DNA of 64,000 nucleotides from Lachnospiraceae bacterium (GTDB lineage Bacteria; Bacillota; Clostridia; Lachnospirales; Lachnospiraceae): NCBI GenBank assembly GCA_022768465.1, contig JALELZ010000021.1, positions 1 through 64,000 on the forward strand, written 5' to 3'. Numbering within the stretch: position 1 is the first letter of the stretch; each line of letters begins with the position of its first letter. Below the pieces are notes generated by a model. That model ran no database searches. It had not been told where the DNA came from and was given only the letters and a program-made list of their open reading frames with translations. The position numbers were made by a program, and so were the translations under genes. This document shows, in pieces, positions 30,072 to 38,999 of this stretch.

Positions 30072-30851
30072 TCAATGACAGCTGTGACTTCCGCAGCCGT
30101 GATTTCCGCAGGTGTGTCCGCCTTCTCCATGCTCGTGATCATGATGACTGCAGTGCACATTAGGATCATAGCCAAGATTATCTGAAAGAAGTGCATTTAC
30201 TGCTGCATCTGCATCACCGCTTACACCGCCGTAAAGCTTAATGCCTGCTTCTGCCAGTGCTGCCTGTGCTCCTCCGCCTATTCCGCCGCAAATGAGTGTA
30301 TTTACGCCGTGCTGCATCAAAAATCCTGCCAAAGCACCATGACCGCTTCCGTTTGTATCAACAACCTCAGAACCTGTTATTTTTCCGTCTTCTACTTCAT
30401 AAAGCTTAAACTGCTCTGTATGTCCGAAATGCTGAAATATCTGACCATTTTCATATGTAACTGCTATTCTCATAATGTTTTCTCCTTTTTGATTACTGTT
30501 GAATTTCTTTGTCCTTAATGCCGGTTCTTTGCAGCGGCGCCCGCAGAGATCGTTTTCCTGCCCTCCGCATATACGGTAGTTTCCGCCGGTGATATGAAGC
30601 GGTTTCCCATAAACCAGACAGGCAGCCACCTTGCATCTGGCACTTTCATAAATCTCCTGCACCGTCGATCTGGAAATGTCCATCTGTTCGGCACATTGCT
30701 CATGAGTCTGCTGCTCCAGATCCACCAGTCTTATAACCTCGTATTCATCCAATGTCAAAAGGATTGGCTCAGTATCTGTACCTCCGACCGGACAAAATCT
30801 GTCCGCCTTAGGCATACTGCATATCCTTCTGCATCTTGGCGGTCTTGACAT
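30072..30851 (-). CDS. DUF134 (HTH) - NifX/NifB-type dinitrogenase iron-molybdenum cofactor-binding fusion protein
   Basis: N-term RPPRCRRICSMP...EQCAEQMDISRSTVQEIYESAR; C-term MRIAVTYENGQIFQHFGHTEQFKLYEVEDG and His-rich tail. Confidence 0.85.
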   Translation of the reverse strand: MSRPPRCRRICSMPKADRFCPVGGTDTEPILLTLDEYEVIRLVDLEQQTHEQCAEQMDISRSTVQEIYESARCKVAACLVYGKPLHITGGNYRICGGQENDLCGRRCKEPALRTKKFNSNQKGENIMRIAVTYENGQIFQHFGHTEQFKLYEVEDGKITGSEVVDTNGSGHGALAGFLMQHGVNTLICGGIGGGAQAALAEAGIKLYGGVSGDADAAVNALLSDNLGYDPNVHCSHHDHEHGEGGHTCGNHGCGSHSCH

Positions 30852-31054
30852 ATACGCACCTCCTTTTCCGGTATATACCGATTATCTGATTAATTGTCTA
30901 AAATGTCAATCTTTATAATTCTCCGAATGCTTTAAAATAGCTTTCCTTCATTCAAAAGCTACTGAAAATTTCTTTTTATTGTTCCAAAATCAGAGATAAA
31001 GAACAAAATCAATTCTTTACAAAATTTCGTTTCCGGATAATCATATATAAAAAA

Positions 31055-31147
31055 CGACCGCATATGAGCATTTCCGTGAGCTGAAATTCTTTTATCGGAG
31101 TTTAACCGATAAAAACTTTGCTCATCATGTATGCCCGTATACGGTCG
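31055..31147 (-). terminator. Large branched hairpin, probable terminator/structured RNA
   Basis: Outer arms CGACCG..CGGTCG, ATGAGCA..TGCTCAT; inner TTTTATCGG..CCGATAAAA; TTTTTTATAT follows on minus strand. Confidence 0.6.
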
Positions 31148-31201
31148 CATTATCTAAGTTTTATGTTTAAATATGTTTTTAGCTTTGGTTTATTACGTTT
31201 T

Positions 31202-32293
31202 TTACTCAGCCTTGGTTATAAGATCTTTTCTTACTACAACGCTTACTCCGTCCAATGTGAACTGTACAAAATCAGATCCTTCAATAGGTGTTACCGCTCC
31301 TATAACTGTACCTGCCGCAAGCTGTGTATATATCCTATCCTGATTATCAGCATAACGAATATTTGTGCCGTCATCTATGATCTTATAATTAACTACCGGT
31401 GCCTCAGTCTCAGGCTCTGTAGTTTCAGGCTCTGTCTCTGTCTCCTCAGTCTCAGGCTCTGTCTGTTCTACTGTAACAACCGGCTGACTGGAAGTCTCAG
31501 TTACTGTAGGCTTTGACGGAAGCAGACTCCTGATAATGATAACTATCAATATAACAACTACTACAGGTATGATTATCCTGAGAATGTCATAAATATTTAT
31601 GCCGCCTCTTTCTTCCTCAGCATTGTAATCGCGCTCACGTCTGCGTCCGTCACGATTGCGGCGATCTCTGTCTCTGTTATAAAAGTCCCTGTCTGATCTT
31701 TCACTTCTGTCCCTGTCAGTTCTTCTCTGTGAACCCTCAGGATTTCTTCGAGGCATATCTTCAAGACCCCAGTCTCTTCGTTCATCTCCATCGCTTCTGC
31801 TTTCTGAAGAATACCTATCCTCCTGAACAGGTCCTCTGGTATTTCTATTCACTCTTATCGGAGTTCTGTCAACGCTGACATCTTTACGTGAAAGATACGT
31901 CTGTATTTCATTTTTAAGAAGATAATAAGCACTCTGCGCATCTTCTTCATTCTCTGCAGACTCATGGACTATTTTATTGCCGTAAAGGCGGATAGTATGA
32001 TATGCATCTCTTGATGCCATATTAATAAAGCCGCCTGCATAGAGCTGCTCAATGGTATCAGCAAGTGTTGTATACTCTATGCCGCGCTCTAAAGCATAGC
32101 TCCTGATAAGTCGTTCCTCTATCTGTCTCGCTCTGACAATGCTGAGACCGTATTCTCTTCTGCTGAGAAGCCCTGCAACATCGGCAAGACCGTTTTCGGC
32201 ATATTCCTTTATATCTATTCCTCTGTAATCAGCCATTAATAGCCTCCGCTGTTTGAATTGATTTTTACCTATAATACAAATACATTCTATCAC
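31202..32293 (-). CDS. Single-pass membrane protein: helical N-domain, Arg/Asp-rich linker, TM, Glu/Thr-rich stalk, C-terminal SH3-like domain
   Basis: Linker RRTDRDRSERSDRDFYNRDRDRRNRDGRRRERD; TM INIYDILRIIIPVVVVILIVIII; stalk EPETEETETEPETTEPETEAP; C-term DDGTNIRYADNQDRIYTQLAAGTVIG. Confidence 0.6.
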   Translation of the reverse strand: MIECICIIGKNQFKQRRLLMADYRGIDIKEYAENGLADVAGLLSRREYGLSIVRARQIEERLIRSYALERGIEYTTLADTIEQLYAGGFINMASRDAYHTIRLYGNKIVHESAENEEDAQSAYYLLKNEIQTYLSRKDVSVDRTPIRVNRNTRGPVQEDRYSSESRSDGDERRDWGLEDMPRRNPEGSQRRTDRDRSERSDRDFYNRDRDRRNRDGRRRERDYNAEEERGGINIYDILRIIIPVVVVILIVIIIRSLLPSKPTVTETSSQPVVTVEQTEPETEETETEPETTEPETEAPVVNYKIIDDGTNIRYADNQDRIYTQLAAGTVIGAVTPIEGSDFVQFTLDGVSVVVRKDLITKAE

Positions 32294-32398
32294 AATTATT
32301 TTTTAGTTTGTGAATTATTGATTAATTTTGACAAAAGAATGCATTGAGACAAAAATAAAAGCCCATGCCGATCTTACATCAACACAGACTTTCGTGAT

Positions 32399-32470
32399 GC
32401 GCGTTCAGGGGTTCGAACCCTGGACAACCTGATTAAGAGTCAGGTGCTCTACCAACTGAGCTAAACGCGC
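32399..32470 (-). tRNA. tRNA-Lys (CTT)
   Basis: GCGCGTT/AACGCGC acceptor; anticodon loop CTCTTAA; GGTTCGAACCC T-arm. Confidence 0.95.
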
Positions 32471-32580
32471 TTTTTATTGTATCGCCTCAAGCGACGTTCA
32501 TTATGATACAATATCATAATTATAAAGTCAATAGGATTTTTTCATTTTTTCTATTTTTTTCTGCAAAGTGCCTTGTCAAA

Positions 32581-33489
32581 CTAACTTCCACCCCTCAACT
32601 CCCAAAACGCCACTGCGCTTGCAGCTGCAACATTAAGAGAATCTACACCGTGCATCATCGGTATTTTCACTGTGGCATCGCAGGCATTTATCGTTTCTTC
32701 TCTAAGCCCGGGCCCTTCCGAGCCTAAAATAATAGCGATACGCTCTTTTTCTTTAAATGCCTTATCATTTATATCCAGGGTGTCATTACGAAGTGCCATT
32801 GCGACTGTAAAAAAGCCCATCTCCTGAAGTGCTTTTACATAATCACTATTAATCTGTACTGATGAATTCTCAGCTCTATTATTCTCTATATATGTCCACG
32901 GTATCTGAAAAACCGTTCCCATGCTGACTCTTGCAGCTCTTCTGTAATACGGATCACTGCAGCCCTTAGTAAGAAGTACCGCATCCATACCGAGTGCCGC
33001 CGCAGATCTGAATATTGCTCCGATATTAGTGGGGTTCATCACGTCCTCAAGTACCGCTATTCGCGATGCCTTCGCACATATCTCTTCAACAGTTTTAGAC
33101 CTTGGTCTCCTGAATGCGCACAGCATGCCTCTTGTCATAGGAAAACCGGTAAGCTCTCTAAGCACGGCTTTATCTGCCGCATAAATATTTATTGTACCGA
33201 TATCTTCCTGTTTTGTAACTCCGACTCTTGTATCGATATTCTCTTCTGTTTTGCCTTTAGCTTCAACAATATCAATAATTCTTTTCGTCTCCGAATTACC
33301 CGCATCTGTTTTATCAATAAGCATTGAAACAGGTATACAGCCGGCATTTAAAGCTCTTTCAATAACATTTGGGCTTTCTGCTATAAAAAGGCCTCCGTAT
33401 GGCTCATAGTAGTGTCTCAGCTCATTTTCGCCCAATTTTGAAAATATATTAAGCTCAGGAAGATTTATATCATTTACCTCTTTTATCAC
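32581..33489 (-). CDS. TrmH/SpoU-family RNA methyltransferase
   Basis: LEDVMNPTNIGAIFRSAAALGMDAVLLT, ILGSEGPGL, IPMMHGVDSLNVAAASAVAFWEL motifs. Confidence 0.95.
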   Translation of the reverse strand: MIKEVNDINLPELNIFSKLGENELRHYYEPYGGLFIAESPNVIERALNAGCIPVSMLIDKTDAGNSETKRIIDIVEAKGKTEENIDTRVGVTKQEDIGTINIYAADKAVLRELTGFPMTRGMLCAFRRPRSKTVEEICAKASRIAVLEDVMNPTNIGAIFRSAAALGMDAVLLTKGCSDPYYRRAARVSMGTVFQIPWTYIENNRAENSSVQINSDYVKALQEMGFFTVAMALRNDTLDINDKAFKEKERIAIILGSEGPGLREETINACDATVKIPMMHGVDSLNVAAASAVAFWELRGGS

Positions 33490-33678
33490 CGCTTAAACTC
33501 CTAATGAAAATCTATATGCTTTATGCCTTCAAAGCATCTATGCCAAATATCTAATCTTGTAAGCAAAATATCGGTTACATATATTCATTATATCTTGTTA
33601 ATATACCTCAGTTAACCTATATTTATAATAACTTGCAACATCCAATAAAATTCTTATTAAAAGGAGCTCAATCATACA

Positions 33679-34329
33679 ATGAACCCAAAGCCTATTGCCG
33701 TATTTGCAGGAACACCAGTCGACACAAAAATGGGCGCTGAATGCCTTGAAGCACACGGTCTTATTCCGTTAATGTATCCCGTTTCAAAGGATCCTCATGA
33801 ACAGCATATGTTTCAGGTGAGTCCTCTGGAGGAAAAACATGAGATACTTAAGACAATGCTGAATGATGCCATATCAAAGAATTGTGACAGGGCATTCATT
33901 TACTGTAATTCCCTTTCCGGCGCCGTAAGCTTTCCGGCTCTTTCAAATGAACTCGGACTCCGCATAATAACACCTATGGATGCACATGCAAGCCTTGCCT
34001 CAGATTATAGAAAGCTTGCTGTCATTGCTTATAATCCTCAGGCCTTAAGCGGCATTGAGCTTGCTATGATGCATGCCAACCCTGATCTCACTATGCTTAC
34101 CTCCAGTGTAATGCCTGTCGTTTTTGACATAGAAAAGGGCTTTTCTCCGGATGAAATAATTGATCGCAATCATCTTGCAGAGCTTTGTGATTATTATACA
34201 GCCTGCGGCTGCGAAGGTCTGGTACTCGGCTGCACACATTTCCCATACTTAAAAAACGCCCTTTCAAAGCGCACAGCACTGCCTATCATAGATCCGGCCG
34301 AGGAGATGGTACGTCTTCTTTTAAAATAA
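33679..34329 (+). CDS. Aspartate/glutamate racemase family protein
   Basis: FIYCNSLSGAVSFPAL and GLVLGCTHFPYL catalytic-Cys motifs. Confidence 0.85.
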   Translation: MNPKPIAVFAGTPVDTKMGAECLEAHGLIPLMYPVSKDPHEQHMFQVSPLEEKHEILKTMLNDAISKNCDRAFIYCNSLSGAVSFPALSNELGLRIITPMDAHASLASDYRKLAVIAYNPQALSGIELAMMHANPDLTMLTSSVMPVVFDIEKGFSPDEIIDRNHLAELCDYYTACGCEGLVLGCTHFPYLKNALSKRTALPIIDPAEEMVRLLLK

Positions 34330-34381
34330 GCTGCCACAGCAGTACCGCCTCAGACTATTATAATAATATATTAAAATAAAT

Positions 34382-34428
34382 ATGCCTTCGCAGATCAACG
34401 ATCTATAAATTTTCTGCGAAGGCTTTTT
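34382..34428 (+). terminator. Terminator after racemase-family gene
   Basis: GCCTTCGCAGA...TCTGCGAAGGC + TTTTTATA. Confidence 0.8.
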
Positions 34429-34518
34429 ATAGTATTATTTTCTGATATTCAATCAAACCTGCAGTCACCTGCAGGTTTAAGGCAAATTCACTGTTTTTTC
34501 ATCAATTAAACTAATTAA

Positions 34519-35247
34519 TTACTTTATAATAGGCACATAAGTTTCAATAAGCTCTGCCGGAATGCTTATCTCTGTCATATCCATTGCATATGCATACGTT
34601 CCGTCATTCCAGATGACCACGCTGTAGCTGTCTGCTGCCTCTCCCTTTGCAATAACAGTCATGCCATTAATTTCCATTGTCTCTGTCACATCGTAATCGT
34701 TGTAATCTCCGCTTACATCTACGATCTCAGTGCCGTCTGTATTTTCAGCCTCCTCTGCATCTACTGAGGACTCTTCTGAAGCTTTATCCTCATCCTTGTA
34801 CGCTTCGATCAAAGCCTTTCTGACTAATATTCCTCCATCATCCGGTGCTCCCTCCCCTTTATTGAACACCTGGATCATTTCGCCTTTTATAGCCTGATAA
34901 GTCTTATTCTCAAGATCGTCAAATGTCGGTGTTTCCAGCGTGAAGCCCGCTTCCTTTTCTGCATCCTCTATCGAATCACAATCTATAAACGGATTCGGAA
35001 TTCCTACAGCATTGGTATCTTTCGATGATTCAGGCTCTGCAGTTTCACTTTCCGCCTCAGATGTTTCTTCCTCAGAGGTTTCTACCTTTGTTTCATTATT
35101 ATTTTTACCACCGCAGCCTGCTGCAAGCACTGCCGCAAGCGCAGCGACTGCCATTATATTAATCAATCTTATCTTTCTCATTTTATGACCTCCCTTTTTA
35201 GCATACCCTTCGCCATGAACTATTATCATCGGGCTTTGCAGTTTCAC
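34519..35247 (-). CDS. Putative lipoprotein, unknown function
   Basis: Signal/lipobox AALAAVLAAGCGGK; likely start at MRKIRLINIMAVAAL. Confidence 0.7.
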   Translation of the reverse strand: MKLQSPMIIVHGEGYAKKGGHKMRKIRLINIMAVAALAAVLAAGCGGKNNNETKVETSEEETSEAESETAEPESSKDTNAVGIPNPFIDCDSIEDAEKEAGFTLETPTFDDLENKTYQAIKGEMIQVFNKGEGAPDDGGILVRKALIEAYKDEDKASEESSVDAEEAENTDGTEIVDVSGDYNDYDVTETMEINGMTVIAKGEAADSYSVVIWNDGTYAYAMDMTEISIPAELIETYVPIIK

Positions 35248-35392
35248 TATATAGAAATGCTGTGAACTTAATGTGTCTGTATATTTACATATATCTTAAA
35301 CGATACCTATTATACAAGCACATATTCACAGCATTAATAATTATTATCAGCAGCTTAATAAGTTAACTATTCTTTTTTTACACCTTATAGTT

Positions 35393-35914
35393 TTATGCCT
35401 TATACATTTTAAAATGTCCGGCCTTATATTCCTTAGATGCCTCAATATACTCGTCAGCATTTTCTATGATTTCAATTATTTCCTGTTCGTTAAGTGCTCT
35501 CTTTACCTTTGCCGGTGCACCTACAGCAAGTGAACCGTCAGGTATCTCTGCACCGCCTGTAACAAGCGCCCCGGCTCCGATAATACAATTCTTGCCAATA
35601 TGTGCACCGTTTAATATTATAGCACCCATGCCTATTAATGTATTATCATCGATCCTTGCACTGTGAATAATTGCACTGTGTCCTACTGTTACATTTTTTC
35701 CAAGGACTACCGGATAGTCTTCATCGCAATGCACCACTACACTATCCTGAATATTTGAGCCTTCGCCGATAATGCAGTAATTATTATCCGCTCTTATAAG
35801 TGCGTTGTACCAGACACTTGCGCCTGATTCTATTCTTGCGTCACCTATGATAGTTGCATTATGTGCTACAAATACATTCTCCGCAACCTGCGGCTCAATA
35901 TTTACATGCTTCAT
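35393..35914 (-). CDS. Gamma-carbonic anhydrase family (left-handed beta helix) protein
   Basis: Hexapeptide repeats; NIQDSVVVHCDED, VGHSAIIHSARI, GAIILNGAHIGKNCIIGAGALV. Confidence 0.92.
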   Translation of the reverse strand: MKHVNIEPQVAENVFVAHNATIIGDARIESGASVWYNALIRADNNYCIIGEGSNIQDSVVVHCDEDYPVVLGKNVTVGHSAIIHSARIDDNTLIGMGAIILNGAHIGKNCIIGAGALVTGGAEIPDGSLAVGAPAKVKRALNEQEIIEIIENADEYIEASKEYKAGHFKMYKA

Positions 35915-35962
35915 GATAAGGCCTTCCTTTCATTAATTTGTTATCCTACATTCCAATAAAGC

Positions 35963-36619
35963 TTACAGTCCCTGAGCCTTTGCTATCTTGACAATACGGC
36001 TTGTTCCAAGTCTGTCTGCGCCCAGTCTTAAGAATTCATCAGCATCCTCAACACTGCTGATGCCTCCTGCTGCCTTCATTTTCACATCAGGTCCTATATT
36101 CTCTGCAAAAAGCTTTATGTCTGAAAAAGTTGCACCTGCTGTTGAAAAGCCTGTAGAAGTCTTGATATAATCAGCCTTTGCATCTGTCACGCACCTGCAA
36201 AGCTCCTTTTTCTCATCATCTGTAAGAAGACAGGTTTCGATTATCACCTTTAAGATCTTATCTTTGCATACTGCCTTAAGAGTTCTTATCTCCTCTGTAA
36301 TAAGATCATAGCGGCCTTCCTTTACCCAGCCTAAGTTTATGACCATATCTATCTCATCAGCACCGTTTTCAACAGCATCCTTTGCCTCGAATTCCTTAAC
36401 CTTAGTTGTATTATAACCGTTAGGGAAACCTATTACAGTACAAATTTTCACCTGCCCTTTGGCATATTCTGATGCCTGCTTTACAAAGCTTGGCGGTATG
36501 CATACGGATGCGGTGTGATATTTTATTCCGTCATCGCATATCTGCTTTATATCCTCCCAGGTAGCTGTCTGTGAGAGTAATGTATGATCCGCGTGTGTAA
36601 GAATTTCCTTAATATCCAT
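35963..36619 (-). CDS. deoC: Deoxyribose-phosphate aldolase
   Basis: [55 protein letters not shown] motifs. Confidence 0.97.
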   Translation of the reverse strand: MDIKEILTHADHTLLSQTATWEDIKQICDDGIKYHTASVCIPPSFVKQASEYAKGQVKICTVIGFPNGYNTTKVKEFEAKDAVENGADEIDMVINLGWVKEGRYDLITEEIRTLKAVCKDKILKVIIETCLLTDDEKKELCRCVTDAKADYIKTSTGFSTAGATFSDIKLFAENIGPDVKMKAAGGISSVEDADEFLRLGADRLGTSRIVKIAKAQGL

Positions 36620-36717
36620 ATCTATTCTCCTGTTTTAAACTGTTTTTCAGAATACTTCAAAATTTAAACAGGCTGCAGCAGAAAGCCGTATAGCTCTGCC
36701 ACAGCCCGAATGTAAAT

Positions 36718-37749
36718 TTATCTCTTTCCCTTATCGTAAGGAATTCCCTCTGCTTTAGGGGCTCTTGATTTGCTTGATGTAAATGCAAGCACTACAAGAG
36801 TAATAACGTAAGGCAGCATACGATATATATGAGGGCTTATTCCAAGCTCTGCAAGCATATATATTCCGTCTCCGTTAATATCTATACTTGAATATCCGGC
36901 CGCTATACATTTAAACAGACCGAAAAGCAGTGATGCTCCTGCGATATTAAGTGGCTTCCAGTTACCGAATATCATGACGGCAAGTGCAAGGAAACCAAAG
37001 CCCGCTACATCTCCGTTTGCGGAACAGTTAGCTGTTGTAAGTGCATATACGAAGCCTCCCATTCCGGCAAGTGCTCCTGAGATAGTTGTTCCTGCATATC
37101 TCATTCTATATACATTGATACCAAGTGAATCAGAAGCCTGAGGATTCTCACCGCAGGAACGAAGTCTGAGTCCGAAGCGGGTCTTATAAAGTATGACTGA
37201 CAATATTATAAATACAATAATACAAATATATGTTGCCAGATAAACCCTGTGTATAAAGGTATTTCCCAAAAATCCGAGATCGTCAGTTTTTGAGAAGCCG
37301 AGTGTTGTCTTTTTAATCATAAACCAGCTTGCCGCATCACCCGTCTGCATCTGCAGAGTATTCTGATTGGCAATGATTCTGATGAAGAAAAGTACCAGCG
37401 CAGGTGCCATAAGGTTAAGTGCCGTACCGCCTATGGTCTGGTCTGCTTTAAGGTTAATAGATGCAAATGACAACAGCAGTGAGAAGATCGCTCCGCATAA
37501 AGCCGCTGTCGCCATAGCCATGACCTCAAGCCCCTGCAGGCTCATCCAGTCCTTAGCGTTCTTTGCGGCAATCACCCACTCTGCGCTCTGCATCTTGTTT
37601 ACAAATAAAACACCGATAAATGCTCCGAAGATCATGATACCTTCTAAGGCGAGGTTGATGATACCGCTTCGCTCTGCAAAAACTCCGGCAAGTGCAACTA
37701 TCATGAGAGGTATAGCATACAAAAGTGTCTGCTGAATAATATATGTCAT
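36718..37749 (-). CDS. BmpA-type nucleoside ABC transporter permease (NupQ-like)
   Basis: RSGIINLALEGIMIFGAFIGVLF, RLRSCGENPQASDSLGINV. Confidence 0.9.
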   Translation of the reverse strand: MTYIIQQTLLYAIPLMIVALAGVFAERSGIINLALEGIMIFGAFIGVLFVNKMQSAEWVIAAKNAKDWMSLQGLEVMAMATAALCGAIFSLLLSFASINLKADQTIGGTALNLMAPALVLFFIRIIANQNTLQMQTGDAASWFMIKKTTLGFSKTDDLGFLGNTFIHRVYLATYICIIVFIILSVILYKTRFGLRLRSCGENPQASDSLGINVYRMRYAGTTISGALAGMGGFVYALTTANCSANGDVAGFGFLALAVMIFGNWKPLNIAGASLLFGLFKCIAAGYSSIDINGDGIYMLAELGISPHIYRMLPYVITLVVLAFTSSKSRAPKAEGIPYDKGKR

Positions 37750-38996
37750 TACTCATTACCTCCCTTCCCTGCAGCATCTTCCGCCACAGTAGTTTTATCA
37801 TTAATTACAGGTTTTTCCTCATTTGCATTTACGGTCTCAGGCTTTTTTCCAATTTTTCCGAGCAGCATGCTGATAAAGAGTGAGAATGCACTGAGATACA
37901 CGATCACGGCAATGATAACGTTGGTTATGTACTCATTGTATGCGGTAAGATTTGAAAGCTGCAGTCCGCAAATATCAAGCATAGACATAAAGAAGGCTGC
38001 AAATATTACTCCTATAGGATTGCAAAGTGCAAGCAATGCGACCGGGATACCGTTAAATCCGATAGCCGGAAGGCTCTGGTATGTTGACCAGAAAAACTCT
38101 GTGTTTCCTGCCAAATAATAAAGCGATGCTCCGGCTGCCGAAAGACCTCCCGCTATTCCCATTGAAAGAACGATGTTGCGCTTATCTTTTATTCCTGCAT
38201 AACGGGCTGCGTGTCTGTTTGATCCGCAGGCCTTAAGCTGGAATCCGAGCGTAGTCTTTTCCATAAGGATATATACGCCTGCCGCTATAATTATGGCAAT
38301 GATTATGCCTCCGTTTACCTGTGAACCCGAGAATATCTTGTCAAGACCAAGCTTTGCTGTCGCAACTCCGTTATATGTAGTCTTGTAGATATATCCTGAC
38401 TTTGTATTTTCAACTACGTTTTTAAAATTACTAATGTCAAAAAAGAATGTGACAAGGTTTGCCGCTATCCAGTTCGTCATAATGCAGGCAATTACTTCAT
38501 TTATATTGAGAAATGCCTTCATGGCTCCGGATATCATTCCCCATGCCGCACCTGCAAGTGTGCCTCCCGCAAAGGCTATTATCCATATAAGCACCGGCGG
38601 TACCTTATCCGAAGGAATGCTGAGTGCGATCATCAGGGATGCCATTGTTCCCATAAGATACTGACCCGGCGCACCTATGTTGAAAAGTCCGGTCTTATAT
38701 GCTGTCGCTACCGAAAGTCCGGTCATAATGAGCGGTGTCGCTCTAAACAGCATGTTTCCTATATTGGTAGAGTTAAATCCCCAGGTCAGTACGCCCTGAG
38801 CATTACGACCTGTTGAAAACAGACCTCCGAATACAAGCTTGATGCCTTCTCCCACGCTTGACGCTCCGAGACTTGGATCAGTCATGCCTACAGCGCAGAT
38901 AATAAGCGCTCCTACAGCCATTCCGATAACAATAGATATCAATGAAGCAAGCACAGATCTGAAGCTTTCACTTCTGAAAAATGATTTCTTTTCCAT
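37749..38996 (-). CDS. BmpA-type nucleoside ABC transporter permease (NupP-like)
   Basis: LFNIGAPGQYLMGTMASL, LNINEVIACIMTNWIA, QLKACGSNRHAARYAGI. Confidence 0.9.
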   Translation of the reverse strand: MEKKSFFRSESFRSVLASLISIVIGMAVGALIICAVGMTDPSLGASSVGEGIKLVFGGLFSTGRNAQGVLTWGFNSTNIGNMLFRATPLIMTGLSVATAYKTGLFNIGAPGQYLMGTMASLMIALSIPSDKVPPVLIWIIAFAGGTLAGAAWGMISGAMKAFLNINEVIACIMTNWIAANLVTFFFDISNFKNVVENTKSGYIYKTTYNGVATAKLGLDKIFSGSQVNGGIIIAIIIAAGVYILMEKTTLGFQLKACGSNRHAARYAGIKDKRNIVLSMGIAGGLSAAGASLYYLAGNTEFFWSTYQSLPAIGFNGIPVALLALCNPIGVIFAAFFMSMLDICGLQLSNLTAYNEYITNVIIAVIVYLSAFSLFISMLLGKIGKKPETVNANEEKPVINDKTTVAEDAAGKGGNE

Positions 38997-38999
38997 AGC

